This document shows, piece after piece, positions 45,651 through 58,855 of a stretch of 64,000 nucleotides of DNA. The stretch comes from Mercurialis annua (lineage: Eukaryota; Streptophyta; Magnoliopsida; Malpighiales; Euphorbiaceae): positions 17,003,001 to 17,067,000 of the forward strand of contig NC_065573.1 of the NCBI RefSeq assembly GCF_937616625.2, given 5' to 3'. Position 1 is the first letter of the stretch. Each line of letters starts with the position of its first letter. Position numbers and translations under genes: made by a program. A model generated the notes under the pieces. It was not told where the DNA came from and did not search any database. It saw only the letters and a list, made by a program, of their open reading frames with translations.

Positions 45651-45704
45651 AATAAAGAGTCGTATTGGCTCTCTAGATGTAGAGAGCCAATATGACTCTT
45701 TATT
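45651..45704. repeat. 24-bp perfect-type hairpin
   Basis: AATAAAGAGTCGTATTGGCT plus CTCT (45651-45674) pairs with 45681-45704 with a single mismatch that would be G-U in RNA; the loop is six bases. It lies beside a MITE-like terminus, TATTATGGATGCTCTTA, near 45793-45809. Confidence 0.85.
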
Positions 45705-46299
45705 TTTTATTTTAATTATAAAGAGTCTATCGGAGTAGTTTTTTTTACAATTTAACTCTTTAAAATAAAGAATTTAGACTTATAAATAGTCTATTATGGA
45801 TGCTCTTACATCCACAACCAAAAATTTCAATATTACCATTTTTTCCGACATTAGTATCTGACGTAAGCGTCAGCAAGTGCACCGATTTTAGCTGAAATGC
45901 GGGTCAGTATTACATATGTTTTTTTTTTAATAAACATAAATTATTTATGTATTTAAAATCTACTATTTTATCAATAAAACTATATCAATAAAATTAATTA
46001 ATATTTTGATAATTATTAAAATTAGATGTTCACTTCTTAAAAATGCCAAAATTATTTTATTATTCTACGTCACAATTTTTTTTAAAAAATCACAATTTTT
46101 AGAAATTTTTTATAATATAAAAATACATCTATGATATATAAATATAATACAAATAATAATTTTAATTTAAAAATATAAATATAAATAAATATATTAAATT
46201 TTTAAAATATAAAAATATAAAAATGCATGATACACAAATAATACAGTTTTAAAAAATTTCATTTTATAAACAACTTATTGGATATATTATTGATACATA

Positions 46300-47170
46300 T
46301 CAAACGCGAGCCTGATATATAAATAATATATCTATTATGTATATATTGTATCAGAGATATATCTGTTAAGTACATTTAAAAAATATGTATAAATTATGTA
46401 GTAAAAATTGTATCTACTATATATAAATTATGTATCGGAGATATATCAAATATGTATCGGAAATGTATCAAATATGTATAAAAAATATATGTACTAAAAC
46501 TAAAAATATATATATGTCATGTATAAATTATGTATCAGCGATGTATCTATTAAGTACATTTAAAAAATATTTCTATCATTTTTTTTTTATAAATAGCACG
46601 TATAAATCATATATTGGAGATATATCACATATGTGTCGGAGATGTATCAAATATGTATCAAAAATATATTCATAATATAAAATTTTGACAACCATTTATT
46701 TGTAATGTAAACTACAAACTGATAATAGATGATTGTATTAGTAGGTTGATTCAATTAAATCAATAAAAATAAAAGATAATAATTTAAAACAATATATCGT
46801 GTATAAATTATATATCGGAAATGTATCAAATATGCATAAAAAAAATTATATAAAAAAACTACAACAAAAAATACGTATAAAAAACAAGAAAAAAAGTTTG
46901 AACGGTCGAATATGGATCGGAGGTGTATCAGATATGTATCTGTTATATAAAATTTGATGATGATCCATTTAAATATATTTTTTCAAGTTCCTTGTTTTAT
47001 GTTTGATTATTTTTAATTTTTTTACATGATTAAATTCACCACATTGCTGTTATTATTATTTAAAATTTATTTTTTAGTAACTTAAATGTTTTAAATTTAA
47101 AATATTTTTTTTAATTAAAATAAATATATCATACATCATACATGTATCTATCATATAAATTGCAATAAAA
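46300..47170. repeat. Degenerate TATGTATC array
   Basis: AAATATGTATCGGAAATGTA, TATGTATCAGCGATGTATC and AAATTATGTATCGGAGATAT words recur over ~870 bp without fixed spacing. They match the words of the array at 34340-35110. No gene. Confidence 0.6.
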
Positions 47171-47339
47171 TAAATGTATCATACTTTTGAGAAAATTTCG
47201 AGGTTTTTTTTTGTATATTATGCCTATTATTAATTAATAATTTTATAATTAAAATATTTTAAGCAAACTATAAATTAAAAACGGAATTTTTGAAAAACAT
47301 AGCTATTTGTTTTCTTTTAATTCTTATATTTAGATATAA

Positions 47340-47940
47340 ATCAATCAGATGGACCGATTCATTTACACCAAGCTGAACCAATTGATTCAAATGGTCTGAT
47401 TCATTAGCCCACCCGAGTGCCTAATACTCAAATTCAAAAGAACAAACTGAACCAGTTGAGAGCAAAGTAGAACCAAAAAGGCGAAATTCCATATTCCATG
47501 TATAAAATTTTCTCTGTAACTAAACAAATTTCTCAACTTTGATAAATTTATTGATCTGGGTACCTCATATTTACAACTTCCCTTACAATTTTGATCCATC
47601 TCATACATCTTTTCCATGTCTATACAAACACAAATTTCTTGATTTCTCCGACAACAAAATGGAGAAGGTGAGAATTGGAGCAGAGATGTGATGAAGATGA
47701 GAAAAACAAGATTATTTTGAATAATTCACACCCGCTCAGCTGGATTCCAATTATGGATTCAGATTATAAATAACAAATCAAGAAATTTTACTAATAATCA
47801 ATGTGGTTAACTGTGAATTATTTGTTCTAAAAATGAACATAGGCCAAATATGTATTTGAAGTAACCAAGGCTACGCAAAGGAAAGGTGACAAGTAGGTGT
47901 AGGTAGGGCTGGTAAGAACCGAATTAGATCGAAAAATCAA
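47340..47940. other. Unassigned spacer
   Basis: A 76-codon minus-strand frame (47617-47387) begins MEKMYEMDQNCKGSCKYE and could be a short first exon, since GAG followed by GTACCC gives a donor near 47560. I do not recognise it and found no following exon. Confidence 0.25.
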
Positions 47941-48325
47941 ACTAAACCAAACCATAGTTTATTGTTTGGTGTGGTTTTTGGTTTAAATGGTTTTCGGTTT
48001 TAATATGTTCTTCAAATCTGTTCTTAGAAGAACAGATGTTCAGGGCTAGAAGACGACCGGAGGGCGGCGGCAGTGGCGGCTGTGGCGAATGGTTTGGGTC
48101 AGCAGGCGGCAGTGGATAGGTTGACCAGATGGATTTGGTTTGATTGAGTGTGGTTGGATTTGATTGAGTGTGGTTAAATTTTGATTTGATTAAAATTTTT
48201 TAGAGGTATTTTGGGTGTTTTAATTTTTTTTGGATATTTGATGACGTGTCAACTGACACCTGGCGCCGCCATTTTTTTTCCAATTATAGCCGCCAAAAAA
48301 TAAGGGGTATTTTCGTCCATAAGGG
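47940..48325. mobile_element. Fragment related to the 11948-12975 element
   Basis: The order of words at 48180-48325 (ATTTTGGGTGTTTTAATT, TTTGATGACGTGTCAACTGA, CACCTGGCGCCGCC, AGCCGCCAAAA, GGGGTATTTTCGTCC) follows 12690-12870 with substitutions. A palindrome TCTGTTCTTAGAAGAACAGA near 48017-48036 stands in place of the GTTCCTCTGAGGAAC array. Only one arm is clear. The left part looks like sequence from another repeat (AACCGAA/GGTTTTCGG words). Confidence 0.65.
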
Positions 48326-48329
48326 GTAT

Positions 48330-48790
48330 CATGTTAGATGAAATGATTGCCAGTGAGGATGTAGAGATTAAACAGATGGATAAGAAAATGAGAGAAAAGT
48401 TTAACAATTACTGGGGTGATGCTTTAAAAATGAACAAATTGATTTTCTTCTCTCATATCTTTGATCCTACTTATAAATTCAAAAAACTTTTTATTTTCTC
48501 TATGTAATCTGTTTGGTAAGGAGTATGGTTTTATGTTGTTTGACACTGTTAAATATGAATTAAATGTGTTATTTGATGAGTACTAAATACATATTTGAGT
48601 GGTATATCTGGAAGTGAAAACTTTCAGTTTAGCTCTAGTCAACCTGAGAAGAGACTTGTTTCTAATCAAGTGTCAATCCTACCTATGCCTCCTCCTACTA
48701 AGAGGCATACATTATTGATGAAAGCCAAATTTGTTGAGCACAATTGTATGCATTTATTTTCCGTACATGTAAAAAGTGATAAGTGACTGA
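48330..48790 (+). pseudogene. hAT transposase fragment (RICESLEEPER type)
   Basis: hAT transposases cut and paste DNA. The frame at 48333 reads IASEDVEIKQMDKKMREKFN, NYWGDALKMNKLIFFSHIFD and PTYKFKKLF, the DUF4413 region between BED finger and dimerisation domain. It then breaks with stops, and other frames give GSMLFDTVKYELNVLFDEY-like residues (~48525-48585) and a serine-rich tail SGISGSENFQFSSSQPEK (48598-48650). Only this C-central part is present, so it is dead. Confidence 0.82.
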
Positions 48791-48942
48791 AGCGTATAAT
48801 AATGATTTTTCAGAAAAATTTGTCTGTTATCACTTTTCGATCTGTAAAAAAAGAGACATGTCTATAGTTTGCCCCCTCTATGACGATAATTGCCAAAATA
48901 GGTCAATTCTTGACAAATAACGAGGCTCACTGTTTAACAAGT

Positions 48943-49324
48943 GGCCTAATTACTTAAAAACCACCCACCTTTTAACTTTTTTTCATTTATACCATGACCT
49001 AGGAAAATGTTCATTTGTACCGTATTTTCGATTTTTATGTTTCATTTGTACCCCAAAATTAATTTTTTTGATAATTTAATTAATTTAAGGATGAAAATAT
49101 TAAAAACAAGATACATAAATGATTAACATTAACGTTTTATCAGAATATAGGTTAAAAATGAAGGATTAATTTAAATTCTTTTTCAAAAGAAAATAGGTCA
49201 ATTTAACTCATTAGGGTAGAGATGAAACATAAAAATCGAAAATAGGGTACAATTGAAAATTTTCCTAAGTCATGATTTAAATGAAAAAAAATTATAAGGT
49301 GGGTGGTTTTTAAGTAATTAGGCC
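48943..49324. mobile_element. Mutator-type MITE, 382 bp
   Basis: A perfect 9-bp duplication TTAACAAGT lies at 48934-48942 and 49325-49333. Ends GGCCTAATTACTTAAAAACC and the inverse begin long inverted repeats (CATGACCTAGGAAAATGTTC at the left, AAAATTTTCCTAAGTCATG at the right). It is the simple, array-less form of the family that includes 31691-32663 and unit A of 9966-10808. Confidence 0.92.
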
Positions 49325-49333
49325 TTAACAAGT

Positions 49334-50269
49334 AATAAGAATACTTTCCAACTTTAGAGCTGAGCTGTTTACTCACCAGCGGTTTAGTAATGCCCTTATC
49401 TGAACATTACCAGTTGAGGTGTTCGGTACGGATTTCGTGTCCCATGTTTATGCCTACTCTGCTACGCCTAAAAGTAGTATTTCTCAGCCGTTCTAAAAGT
49501 CGCCTGTTGAATCTGAACTACCCAAAATTAGCTATATTCTTATTTAATTTATGAGAATATAGAAGTAAACCTTTTAAAAGATTGCAAGTTTACTTCCAAA
49601 TTTTTAATTTTTTTAAATCATTCCAACAATATGAAGGATCAAAACTTACTACCAATTGAAACAAGAATTGAGTTTTTCATGTATTAACTAGCTATATGTT
49701 CTGTTATTTAATATTAATTTTACCACAAAATATCTAAAAGGACCTAAAATTTCATATATTTAAATAGCATACAATGGCCATTCTTAAAAAAATGCTTCTA
49801 AAGGACTTGAAAAATGATTATGGGTACTAATCAATGCACTGGTCTGACACATGAAGACAACATGTGAGAAAAGCCTGGAACATGAAGAACCAATTTTTAA
49901 AAAACAAAGATATATGATGTAAGCAGAATTTGATAACCATAGCTGGGAATGATAATATCGCATTTCCCCTCTTAAAGTGTGTGAAACAACCATTACAATG
50001 GCAGGATTTCTAAACTACCAAGACAAAATTTCATGAACACGTAATCAGAATCCCGCTCTACGCCTCTCGTTTTATAGAATCTATTATCTACTTCAACTGT
50101 ACAGCAGCGCTTGGGTAATGATCGGGAAGATCCCAACGAAACTGAACACTAAAATGCCCCACCACCAACAGCCTAAGCCGCTTCAAGGATCTCTGCCGTC
50201 ACCAGTATTTCTGTCAACTCAGTTGCAAGGAACCATACCAAGGAGGTCGGGGCTTCTGTGGATTTAGTG
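49334..50269. other. Spacer and 3' UTR region of the glycosyltransferase gene
   Basis: No gene is visible. The last ~250 bases before 50270 have balanced base composition and probably belong to the 3' UTR of the minus-strand gene. Confidence 0.45.
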
Positions 50270-53200
50270 TCACTGTATCACTACCTGACCAGGAGGAGAT
50301 TGTGGTGGCACAGCTGATGGAAGAGAAATCTCGTCATCGCCAACCTGCAAGACCCTTCTGGCAGTTGCCTGAAATTCTTCTTTTTGACCAATCTTTCTTG
50401 AAGATATCATCACTCCTGATTTAGCTGTTTCAGAAGAGTTGTTATTCTCAGGCGATGTTAGGTTCGCCTGTGCCATCGCTATAACATTGCTAAACACGCC
50501 AGCTTCTCTTAGCCCTTGGACAATGACCTGTGTACATTCAATTAACAAAAGGTTTTCTAGAAGTGGCCGAAAGACTCTCCACACATTCACTTAAACTAAA
50601 CTTATCAGCTGAAGGAGGGGTTATCGAAAGTTACTTTGTTTTTTTCAAAGTAAAACTTGTTCACTTTTTACCGTTGGATGAATTACTATCACTTTCAGCC
50701 AATGGTAAAAATAACAAAGTAAGCTAAAAACAAAGTAACTCTAGAAAAAGCCGCTAAAGAAACCTTAGCAAAAAGTGGGTACCATGGGAGCATAAATGCG
50801 ATTCAAGATGCCCTTTCTCATGAGTTTGAGGTTCAGTTCTTTGTCGGTCCACACAACACGTTCCTGGTACCTAATACAATAATAATTACATCAGTGGCAG
50901 TTAAGATAGAAAATTTGACAATTACTTCACTGGATCTATTCAACGTTCAAAACCCTTGATAATATTAATCATTTCATGAATTTTTTTATTCATTTTAACA
51001 AAGCTCTGAAAGAAAAATCAATTATCATCACATTGATGGCAACAGAATCTATATATGCTATTGGTGGTCAGTAAAAAACTAGAAGAGCAACATGTGTTGC
51101 CATAAACTCTAATTTGAATTAATCAGCAAAGGAACATAGAAAGAGTCTATTACCATCGGAGCATTTCATCCTCTGTTGCAGTTGAAGCAATTATGAATGC
51201 CTGCTCATCATAACACAATAGGAGCAGAGTGGTAAGTTAAATAATTCATAATCAAGTCTCTACATATCATATGGTTATTGAAATTTAAAATTTATAGCCA
51301 GTGAATGTCTGATGTGAAAGGAAAAAAAGAAAAAAATAATGAATGTCGTCACTTTAAGCAGAGTTTATTAATCCAGGGCCAAAAGAGATGCAAAGTTTAC
51401 CATTATGATTTGAATAAAACCTAAATTATATATTTCATAGTTGTGTAAGGAGAACTGGTCGGAAAAGGCATGCTATTAAAGATAATAAGTTGAATTTTAT
51501 AAGAGTCTGATCAGGGGTAATATAAACTTTGGTGTTTAATAGTACAAATGATAACTGCTATGCTGAAAACATCACAAAAGAAAATGAAGAATATTAATCT
51601 TTTACAGTATAATTATCCCTTGACTTCAGAACTTCCCAAAAATATAATAAAGAATCAGTAGAGTGATCTTCTTTATTGACAAAAAGACAATGGATAATCT
51701 AATGGCTGCTATTATACCCAACAAAAGTTGAAAATCTACAGAATAAGTTTTGAGCCAATGCCCTATTGCATCTTAAAAAAAAAAACCTGAGTGTTAAATA
51801 ATATATAAAGTAAACAACTAAACAATACGGCATATTCAATATTTTTTTAAGAAATAATAGGAATAACTATAAAGGTTCATAAGCAAAGAGAAGTACAAAC
51901 ATAAACATCATTTTTCATATTTTGGCCAATTATTTTACTTTCAATCAGCTATGAGTCCGTAGGTTTTCAATAAAACCCTACAGTTTGCACGCCATCAAAA
52001 TCCAAATTAATTCATGAAGTTCAGTATTACTTAAGACAGTAAGATGTGAATATTGCTGACGTAGCCTCTACATGGAATTTAAAAACAGGAGATAATGACA
52101 AAAGGGAGACAGATGCCAAAAAAAGTTTATTTCCCTCCCTGCTTTATTAAAAATCTCACCTTCCAATTCTATTGCATATTGAAACAAAAATAACGCCACC
52201 TAGTTGTTCTAACTAGAAACTATCTCATAACTGGATGATAAGTTGAGATGAAAGCCCCACAGTCTTCTAAGTTCATCGCACTGAACTAAAAAAGTCAAAA
52301 GAACTAAATCGAGATACCACCTAAACACTTTCTTGTTCATAGATTACTAAATGAGTGTGTTTATGCATGTGTTGACAATTACAAGGGAAAAACAAATAGT
52401 AATAAGTGGAATAAAAGAAACTGAACAATTGTCTTGAACTAGGAAAGAGAAGACAGTCAAACAGTATAATAGACTGAACATGGATCATAACTTACAGCTC
52501 TGTCGAATTCTAACATAAAGCATCTTTTGACATCATCCTTTGTTGGCTTGCATCCACATCGATCACGTCTGGAAGTCAAGTCAGAAAACTTGGTGTATGT
52601 GTAATGAAGAACAGCAGCTTCATCCAATTTAATTTCACTGTAATAATTTACACGGAAAACATTTAGATGCTTGTCAACTCTTTCAGAATGAATTTCAAAG
52701 CTTCTTGTGCTGAAATGAACTCAAGAAATAACTAACATAAAATTCACTTAATGATCATGAATCATGATAGCATAACCTTTAAAAGTTAGACTACCAGCAG
52801 CAACATCCACATAGTTGCATGTAATGAAAAATACTCGATCAAGCATAATTAATGTAGTTACTAATTCAATTACCTATCAATATACATGCAGAAATGAACA
52901 TCATCGACTAAATAATGACTATAAATACAAGGGAGAAAATGTACACGTAATTATTATGACTTGAACAGAATGACCATACTTTGGAGTCTTCATATAGTTA
53001 TGCCATCTATGTGCGCCGTTAGGACGTAGATGATCTTGAATTCGAGCAGCAGATTTTCCATTTCCATATGTCAAAAAGTAGTTTGGATTACCACGAGTTG
53101 CTTCTCTGTAGTTTCCAAAGTATACATCTTTTGGAAGATGGTCAAAGTTATTCTTGAACATTGAGACCTATGCCAATGAAAAAGAAAAAAACATTATTAT

Positions 53201-55681
53201 GATTAATAAAATGTTTTCCTAGTCCATATGGACAAATTTCAACAACCCAAGGATACAAAAAACAAAATTATAGGATTAAGTTAGCTCCTGGTCAAACAAA
53301 GCTAACATATGCAAACCACAAAAATGAAATTGTAAAGAACAATAAGATATTGACTAGTTGCGTCATACGAAATTCATCGTTGTTTTTTTCTCAACCCATC
53401 AGTTCTATGCTAAATAAGCACAACTAACAAGTTGAAGAAGCTCAAACAGCCATAAAATTAGGGTTACAGAAAAATGGATTACAAATTTCATGAACTTCTA
53501 AGCACTCCAATTCAAAGAATTCAGTAGTTCCCATTCCCAGATGTACATTTAAATATAACATTTCCATATTACCAAAATCCTTCAAAAGCAAAACTCAAAT
53601 TCTTCATTTTTAAATGAAACTAGCTACGGTTGTAAAATAAAATATTAAATAAAGAGATCATAATCATACCTCGCTAAAAGGCTCCTTGATGTCATCTCGT
53701 TCAACACTGCTCTCCTGAGACATAAAATGCTTCCATTAATTTACAAAGCAGAATTAACCGAAATATTTGGAAAGCAGAGAGCAGGTAAGAGGATCAAATT
53801 TATCGTACATCTCAAGGAAGCAGTTCCACTTACATAATTTGGAAAGATAACCATATCAACATTTCCAGGAACATCTAAAAGTAATTGTCGCAAAGAATAT
53901 TCACGAGCTCCGGCAGGGTGTATAAGTTCATCAGTATCAAGATGAAATATCCAGTCCATACCAGCCTCCTAAAGTTTAAAAAATCATAAAATTATACGGT
54001 TGAGGGATTGCTTTACAAAAAGCTCAAAATTACACGCTGAAAAAAAAAATGGCAGATGCTCATGAAAACATAATAACCATACCCTTGCCATAACAATAGC
54101 CATTTCCATGTTGAGGGATTGCTTCACAAAAAGCTCATAATTACATGGTTTGTAAAAGAAACTTGCAAGCCAAGTCTCATTCCAGATCCGGCTGAAAACC
54201 AAATAAGGAGTATTAAAAAAAACAAAGTATTATAAATCATAAAATTCAAAGAGTAGATAGCAGATGCAGAAGAACAACTACAATGCAACTTTCTTTATCT
54301 TGAAAAAGTATGTTGTCTATCTCTGTTTAATTTAATTAATTTTACATGATCACATATTATATTCATACAAAAATATCAAAACGATAATTGAAAAGAAAAA
54401 AGAAAAAACACCAATTCCAGACACTTTATCAGGTTATAGCATCGATGAATATAAGGATCACATAATCCAAAAACAAATAAATGGACGGACGGACCTTCTA
54501 GCTTGTTGTTCTTCTAATTCTCTCGTCCTGTATATAACTTTAACACCCTAAAAAGATGCACATAAACCACTTATAACAGTGAATTTGATATAACAAAAAA
54601 TATTCAGCAAGTCGTCGAATTATAAGAAGACACTTACAGGAATTGTTAGGAGAACTCTGGAGATCTCAGGAGTGGCAGCCTTGCCTTCAACAAAAAGAAA
54701 AAAAGTAGAAACACCAATAACCTTATGATAAAATATCCATGGTAATGTCTGTTCTAAGCCTGCAGATGTGCTTGTAGTTATACATATCTGCCACCAACAA
54801 ATAGCAAATTCAATAAACAAGTAATCCCATGTGAAACAAAAAAAATCCCAATCATCAACATTTTCCAGAATCACATATAACAAATAATAATAATAAAATA
54901 AAGGCTTAATTGCTTAAAAACTTTAGCATTTTAAAATGAACTTTCAATTTTGGCAATTTAATACATAAAATGTCATTTGCAATTCTAGACACTGAGCGAA
55001 TTTCCATCATGCTGATGTGCACACCGGAATAAACACTGTTCCGGTGTACACATAACGGAAAATTGCTCCGTGCTTAAAATTTCAAAAGAAATGAAAGTTG
55101 GTCTAAAGTTGGTGTTTTTCTAGGCAATTAAGCCTAAAATAAACTGTGAAAAGGTGCATAATTTGAATTCTTAAAGTGAAATACAAAAAAAATGAAATAA
55201 AATATTCGAATGATCCCCACAATTTAACACAAACATCCCTAAAATTGAACTAATAAATCTTTAACAATAACAGTATCATAAGGGATGGGATCCAATTCCA
55301 AATACAAACCCGAATAAACCCGAAAAGAAAGAAACGGACCTTAGGTTTAAGATCCGACGAAAAATCAAAATTCCAGTTCTTGTAATAGGGGAACGAAGCG
55401 GAACGGCTCCGACCCAAAAGATCGGAACAACCCGAAGAATGTCCACCATTCGAGGAGCCACGCAAAGAAGAAGAAGAAGACACACTAGGATTATCCATAC
55501 CAGGGAACTGATGGTGGTCGGGCGACCAGCGAGTAACCGGGTCGGTCAGCCCGCCACGCCATTGCAGAAGAAAAGCGAAGAGCGCGAGAGTTAAAGGAAG
55601 AAGAGTTAGGAGTATTAAGAGACGCGAAACGAAGGACGCAGAGTGTTGGTGCTGGAGTGAAGATTTAGCAGCACCCGCCAT
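50270..55681 (-). CDS. Membrane-anchored glycosyltransferase-like protein (GT-A type, DxD)
   Basis: Probably a Golgi type II membrane glycosyltransferase; donor and acceptor are unknown. Exons: 55681-55340, 54787-54638, 54547-54495, 54191-54083, 53968-53834, 53714-53670, 53167-52980, 52637-52496, 51200-51154, 50870-50783, 50527-50270; all GT-AG with agreeing phases; 518 aa. Residues ~19-39 ([20 protein letters not shown]) form one signal-anchor helix. A Ser-rich stem follows. The catalytic part starts [37 protein letters not shown] carries the DxD-like metal site, and [32 protein letters not shown] and RRDRCGCKP follow. The class is Glyco_tranf_2_4/GT92-like; I cannot fix the subfamily. The last 60 residues are Ser/Pro/Gln-rich. 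Intron 1 holds a MITE, intron 4 a copied piece of exon 4. Confidence 0.9.
53999..54035 (-). repeat. Copy of part of exon 4 inside intron 4
   Basis: The plus-strand sequence GTTGAGGGATTGCTTTACAA and the next ~17 bases at 53999-54035 match 54110-54147 in exon 4 of the glycosyltransferase gene with about three differences. Read on the minus strand the intron copy still encodes [12 protein letters not shown] against [12 protein letters not shown] in the exon. It lies in intron 4 (53969-54082), 111 bp from the original. Confidence 0.88.
54903..55134. mobile_element. Small Mutator-type MITE in intron 1 of the glycosyltransferase gene
   Basis: A perfect 9-bp duplication TAAAATAAA lies at 54894-54902 and 55135-55143. 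Ends GGCTTAATTGCTTAAAAAC and TAGGCAATTAAGCC are inverted. An inner hairpin has CACCGGAATAAACACTGTTC and CCGGTGTACAC. It is 232 bp with no coding sequence. Confidence 0.9.
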
Positions 55682-56575
55682 TGCAAAACTGGTGCATCTG
55701 TGTAAAGATTGTGGGCGAATTCGTAAAGAAAATGAAATATATAGAGAGAGATTGAAGAAAGAAACTGAAAATGGGTGGAAATTTAATTGCTAAAGAAGCC
55801 GTTTTGTCGTTGGCTTTGTAGTTATTGCCGTCCTGCAAAGTTATTCAAGAACTATTCTATTTTAACAAATACACCCCTCAAATTATTGTAATATTTCGCT
55901 TAGTCCATAATGTTTCTGATTTAACACTTTTAATCCTTATTATTCTTTTTCTTTTATAATGATTTTTGTTATTTTCTCCCTCTCAATATAGAAGTTTCAC
56001 TTTTTCTTTATTCAAATCTTCAATTTTTTTGAATGTTCTGTTTTTATTTTTCAATAAGGTTTAAATTTAAATTATTTATTTATGCTTATTTTGTTATTCA
56101 AATAAAATATCAATGTTTAGAACTCAATTTACAAATTTACAAGATGTCGTTCGTAGGACAAATAACTAAAGGTGAAGATAATTTATTTTTTAAAAAGTAT
56201 AAAATATGATAAGACTTTTTTTAAATGAGACGGAAAGAATAGTATATTTGAAAAAAAAAATTATAATCTACATTTTTATACACTTTTTTCTTTTATTGTA
56301 ATGTTTCATTTGTCCAACATTTTTTTTAAAGTGTATTATTAGAAATAAAAAAAATTAAATCTATCTATTTTTTTAATTTTCACGTCTAATGGTACAAATA
56401 CAATAGAGAAAGTCATAAAAAATGAATTATATAACATTATTCTTATTTTTGATTGCATGATTTCCAGGAGATTTAAGAGATCTATGGTGTGAAAGAGTTT
56501 TATGAATTTTATTAAGATAATTTCAATTTAATGGAGATTTGTGAAAATGGAAGAAAACTAATTTTGAGGAGAGAT
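55682..56575. other. Upstream region of the glycosyltransferase gene
   Basis: The minus strand has a TATATATTTC TATA-like box near 55735-55745, about 60 bp before the start codon, with GA-rich sequence upstream. Beyond ~55850 the DNA is AT-rich without a gene. Confidence 0.45.
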
Positions 56576-57024
56576 TAGGGGTGTAACTGAGTCGATTTTG
56601 CCCGCGAACTACTCAAAATTTTAAGATTCGTTTGCCAGTTTTAGTGGTATTATACCTAAAAACTCGCGAAAAAAGCTCGTTTATATATTTATATGCTAAT
56701 TTGATATGTTATTATGTTAATTTTGAACCTTAAATATTTGATTCATATATATTTTTATTAAAAAGTAAATATAAAATAATCAATTTAAATTTATTTATGT
56801 GTTTAAAGAAATATAGTATTTAATTTTTTTATTAAATTATTAAATAATTAGTTTTGATTTAAATTTATAAAATAAAATGAGATTTGATTAAACTCATGAA
56901 ACTCGTAAGTTTTCAATAAACTCGAGAAACACTCGATACATAAACTCAAAACTCGACTCTAAAATAAACGAGTCAATCTCAAAATTCTCTATACTAGACT
57001 TAACTAGATTTATTTACATTTCTA
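56576..57024. mobile_element. Possible hAT-type MITE
   Basis: The left end TAGGGGTGTAACTGAGTCGA resembles hAT MITEs of plants, and the right end, inverted, reads TAGAAATGTAAATAAATCTA. Inside, ACTCGCGAAAAAAGCTCG and AAACTCGTAAG/AACTCGAGAAACACTCG words face each other. No 8-bp target duplication was found, so this is tentative. Confidence 0.4.
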
Positions 57025-58490
57025 GAAAAGCCTCTCTATTTTCTATATCAGTACATTGTGATTCAAAAACTATTCTACATATGATGTATTAAAATAATTA
57101 AACATGACATTTTTTGTATTTATAAATGGTATTGTTATTATTATATAGTTTATTTGAAAATCTACAATTATATAATTTAATATTTCAAATTCATATGAAT
57201 ATTTTTCCAATCTTATCTTGAAAAGAGAATTTAACAACGAATAAAATGCTAAAAAGGTTTGGAAGACAATTGTATAATTAATTAGCCCTAATTAGAATTT
57301 GCAATTGGAAAGACTGCAAATCAAACTAATTTAAGAAATTAATTAAATTATTTTTAAGGGGAATCCATTGAACTATGAAAAAAGAGTAAGTGAGATTGGA
57401 TATTTATGGTATGAAGCTTATTAGTTTTGTATATGATTTTATGTGCTAGCACATTGTATATAATGGATTACTTATAATGCTTTTTTGCATTTAAAATTTA
57501 AATGTTTCCTTTTTTATTTATTTTCTTTTTCAATTTTTCATTTCCAGTAAGGAAATGAATCCATGAAAAAGGCAATATTTCTGTAGAATTTGGAAAGCTC
57601 ATTTCATGAATTTAAAAAATTCAAATATCTAATTTCATCCTTGAATTTTACTGAATAATCTCTAGGGCTCTTGAACCTCTATTTTCTAGCAATTTGATAG
57701 ACCTGGCAATTCGTGTTTGCGGATTATAAACGGGTCAGACCCGTTTAGACACGAGAACAGTATGATTACTAATCGGATTTGATATAAAAACTCAAACACG
57801 ACATGAATATTACATGAGCTACACGGCACGAATATTATATGGCACCACACGACACATATAAACACGTTTATCTAAACATATTAACAAATCAACTCGTTTA
57901 TACTGACATGTTTGAACTTATTTAATTATTTAAATACTTTTTAAATTTATTCTATATAATACTAAAAGAACTATTATTATATTTTGAGATAAATACTATT
58001 TTAATTATATATAATATAAAAAATTTAAATAGAATAAAAAATGTAATAACATTTAAATTATAAAAAATAGATAATGTTTAAATAAACTAGTTAACCGTAT
58101 TTAGACGGTTTACACGTGTATACCCCATTTACACGTAAAATTAATCATGTCATAAACAAGTAGACCCGTTTATGATCCAAACCCGTTTACATCAAATCCA
58201 AACCCATTTAATTCTGTGTCATGTCGTATCATTTAATGGTATCGTGTCTAAAATTAGACATTTTAATTTGAATTTGTGATCTTTTATACCCTTGAAATTT
58301 TATTTTAATCTATTATTCATTTGATTTCTTTTATCTTTAGCAATTCTAATCTATTTTCTGTGTCTTTCAAATTTTAAAGTTTATACTTTACCATATAATT
58401 TCTTTTAAATCAAAATTGCAGTAAAATAAAAAATTATAAATATGTAAAGATAAATTAATTTTTTTTAAAAGGACAAATTGAAATGAAAAA
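57025..58490. other. AT-rich intergenic DNA with a degraded repeat
   Basis: No gene. At 57700-58260 words such as GACCCGTTTA, CACGACA and AAACACGTTTA recur in both directions, like a decayed TIR element, but its ends could not be set. Confidence 0.4.
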
Positions 58491-58499
58491 TAATTTAAT

Positions 58500-58855
58500 T
58501 ATAAATAACCTGCACGACTTAAATAGAAATTTCCCCCCTCAATCTATAAGTAATGAGCAATTAACATATAAATTAATTTTGTGGGCAAATCAGTACACGA
58601 AGTTGATGATTATAGGCAATTAGTCCCATTTTGGAAAATTACCTTATAAGTTAATGGGGCAAATTGCCAATTGAGAGGAATTAACTTACAAATTAAGGGG
58701 ACAAACTGTCAAAATGAAGCTAATTGCCATAATTATCAAATTCGTGTATTGATTTACTACAAAATTAATTTATATGTTAATTGTTCATTACTTACAAATT
58801 GAAAGACTATATTGCCACTTAAATTTAACTCGCACATAGGTGACTAATTTAAATA
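58500..58855. mobile_element. Fold-back MITE
   Basis: TAAGTAATGAGCAATTAACA (58546) through AATTAGTCCCATTTTGG is mirrored by CAAAATGAAGCTAATTGCC (58702) through TTAATTGTTCATTACTTA near 58795. The inverted arms exceed 100 bp, and similarity continues outward to about 58505 and 58845. The target duplication is unclear (possibly TAATTTAA). Confidence 0.72.

Noticed and set aside
47387..47617. Minus-strand frame beginning MEKMYEMDQ
   Set aside because: No homologue recognised, no second exon; AT-rich surroundings.
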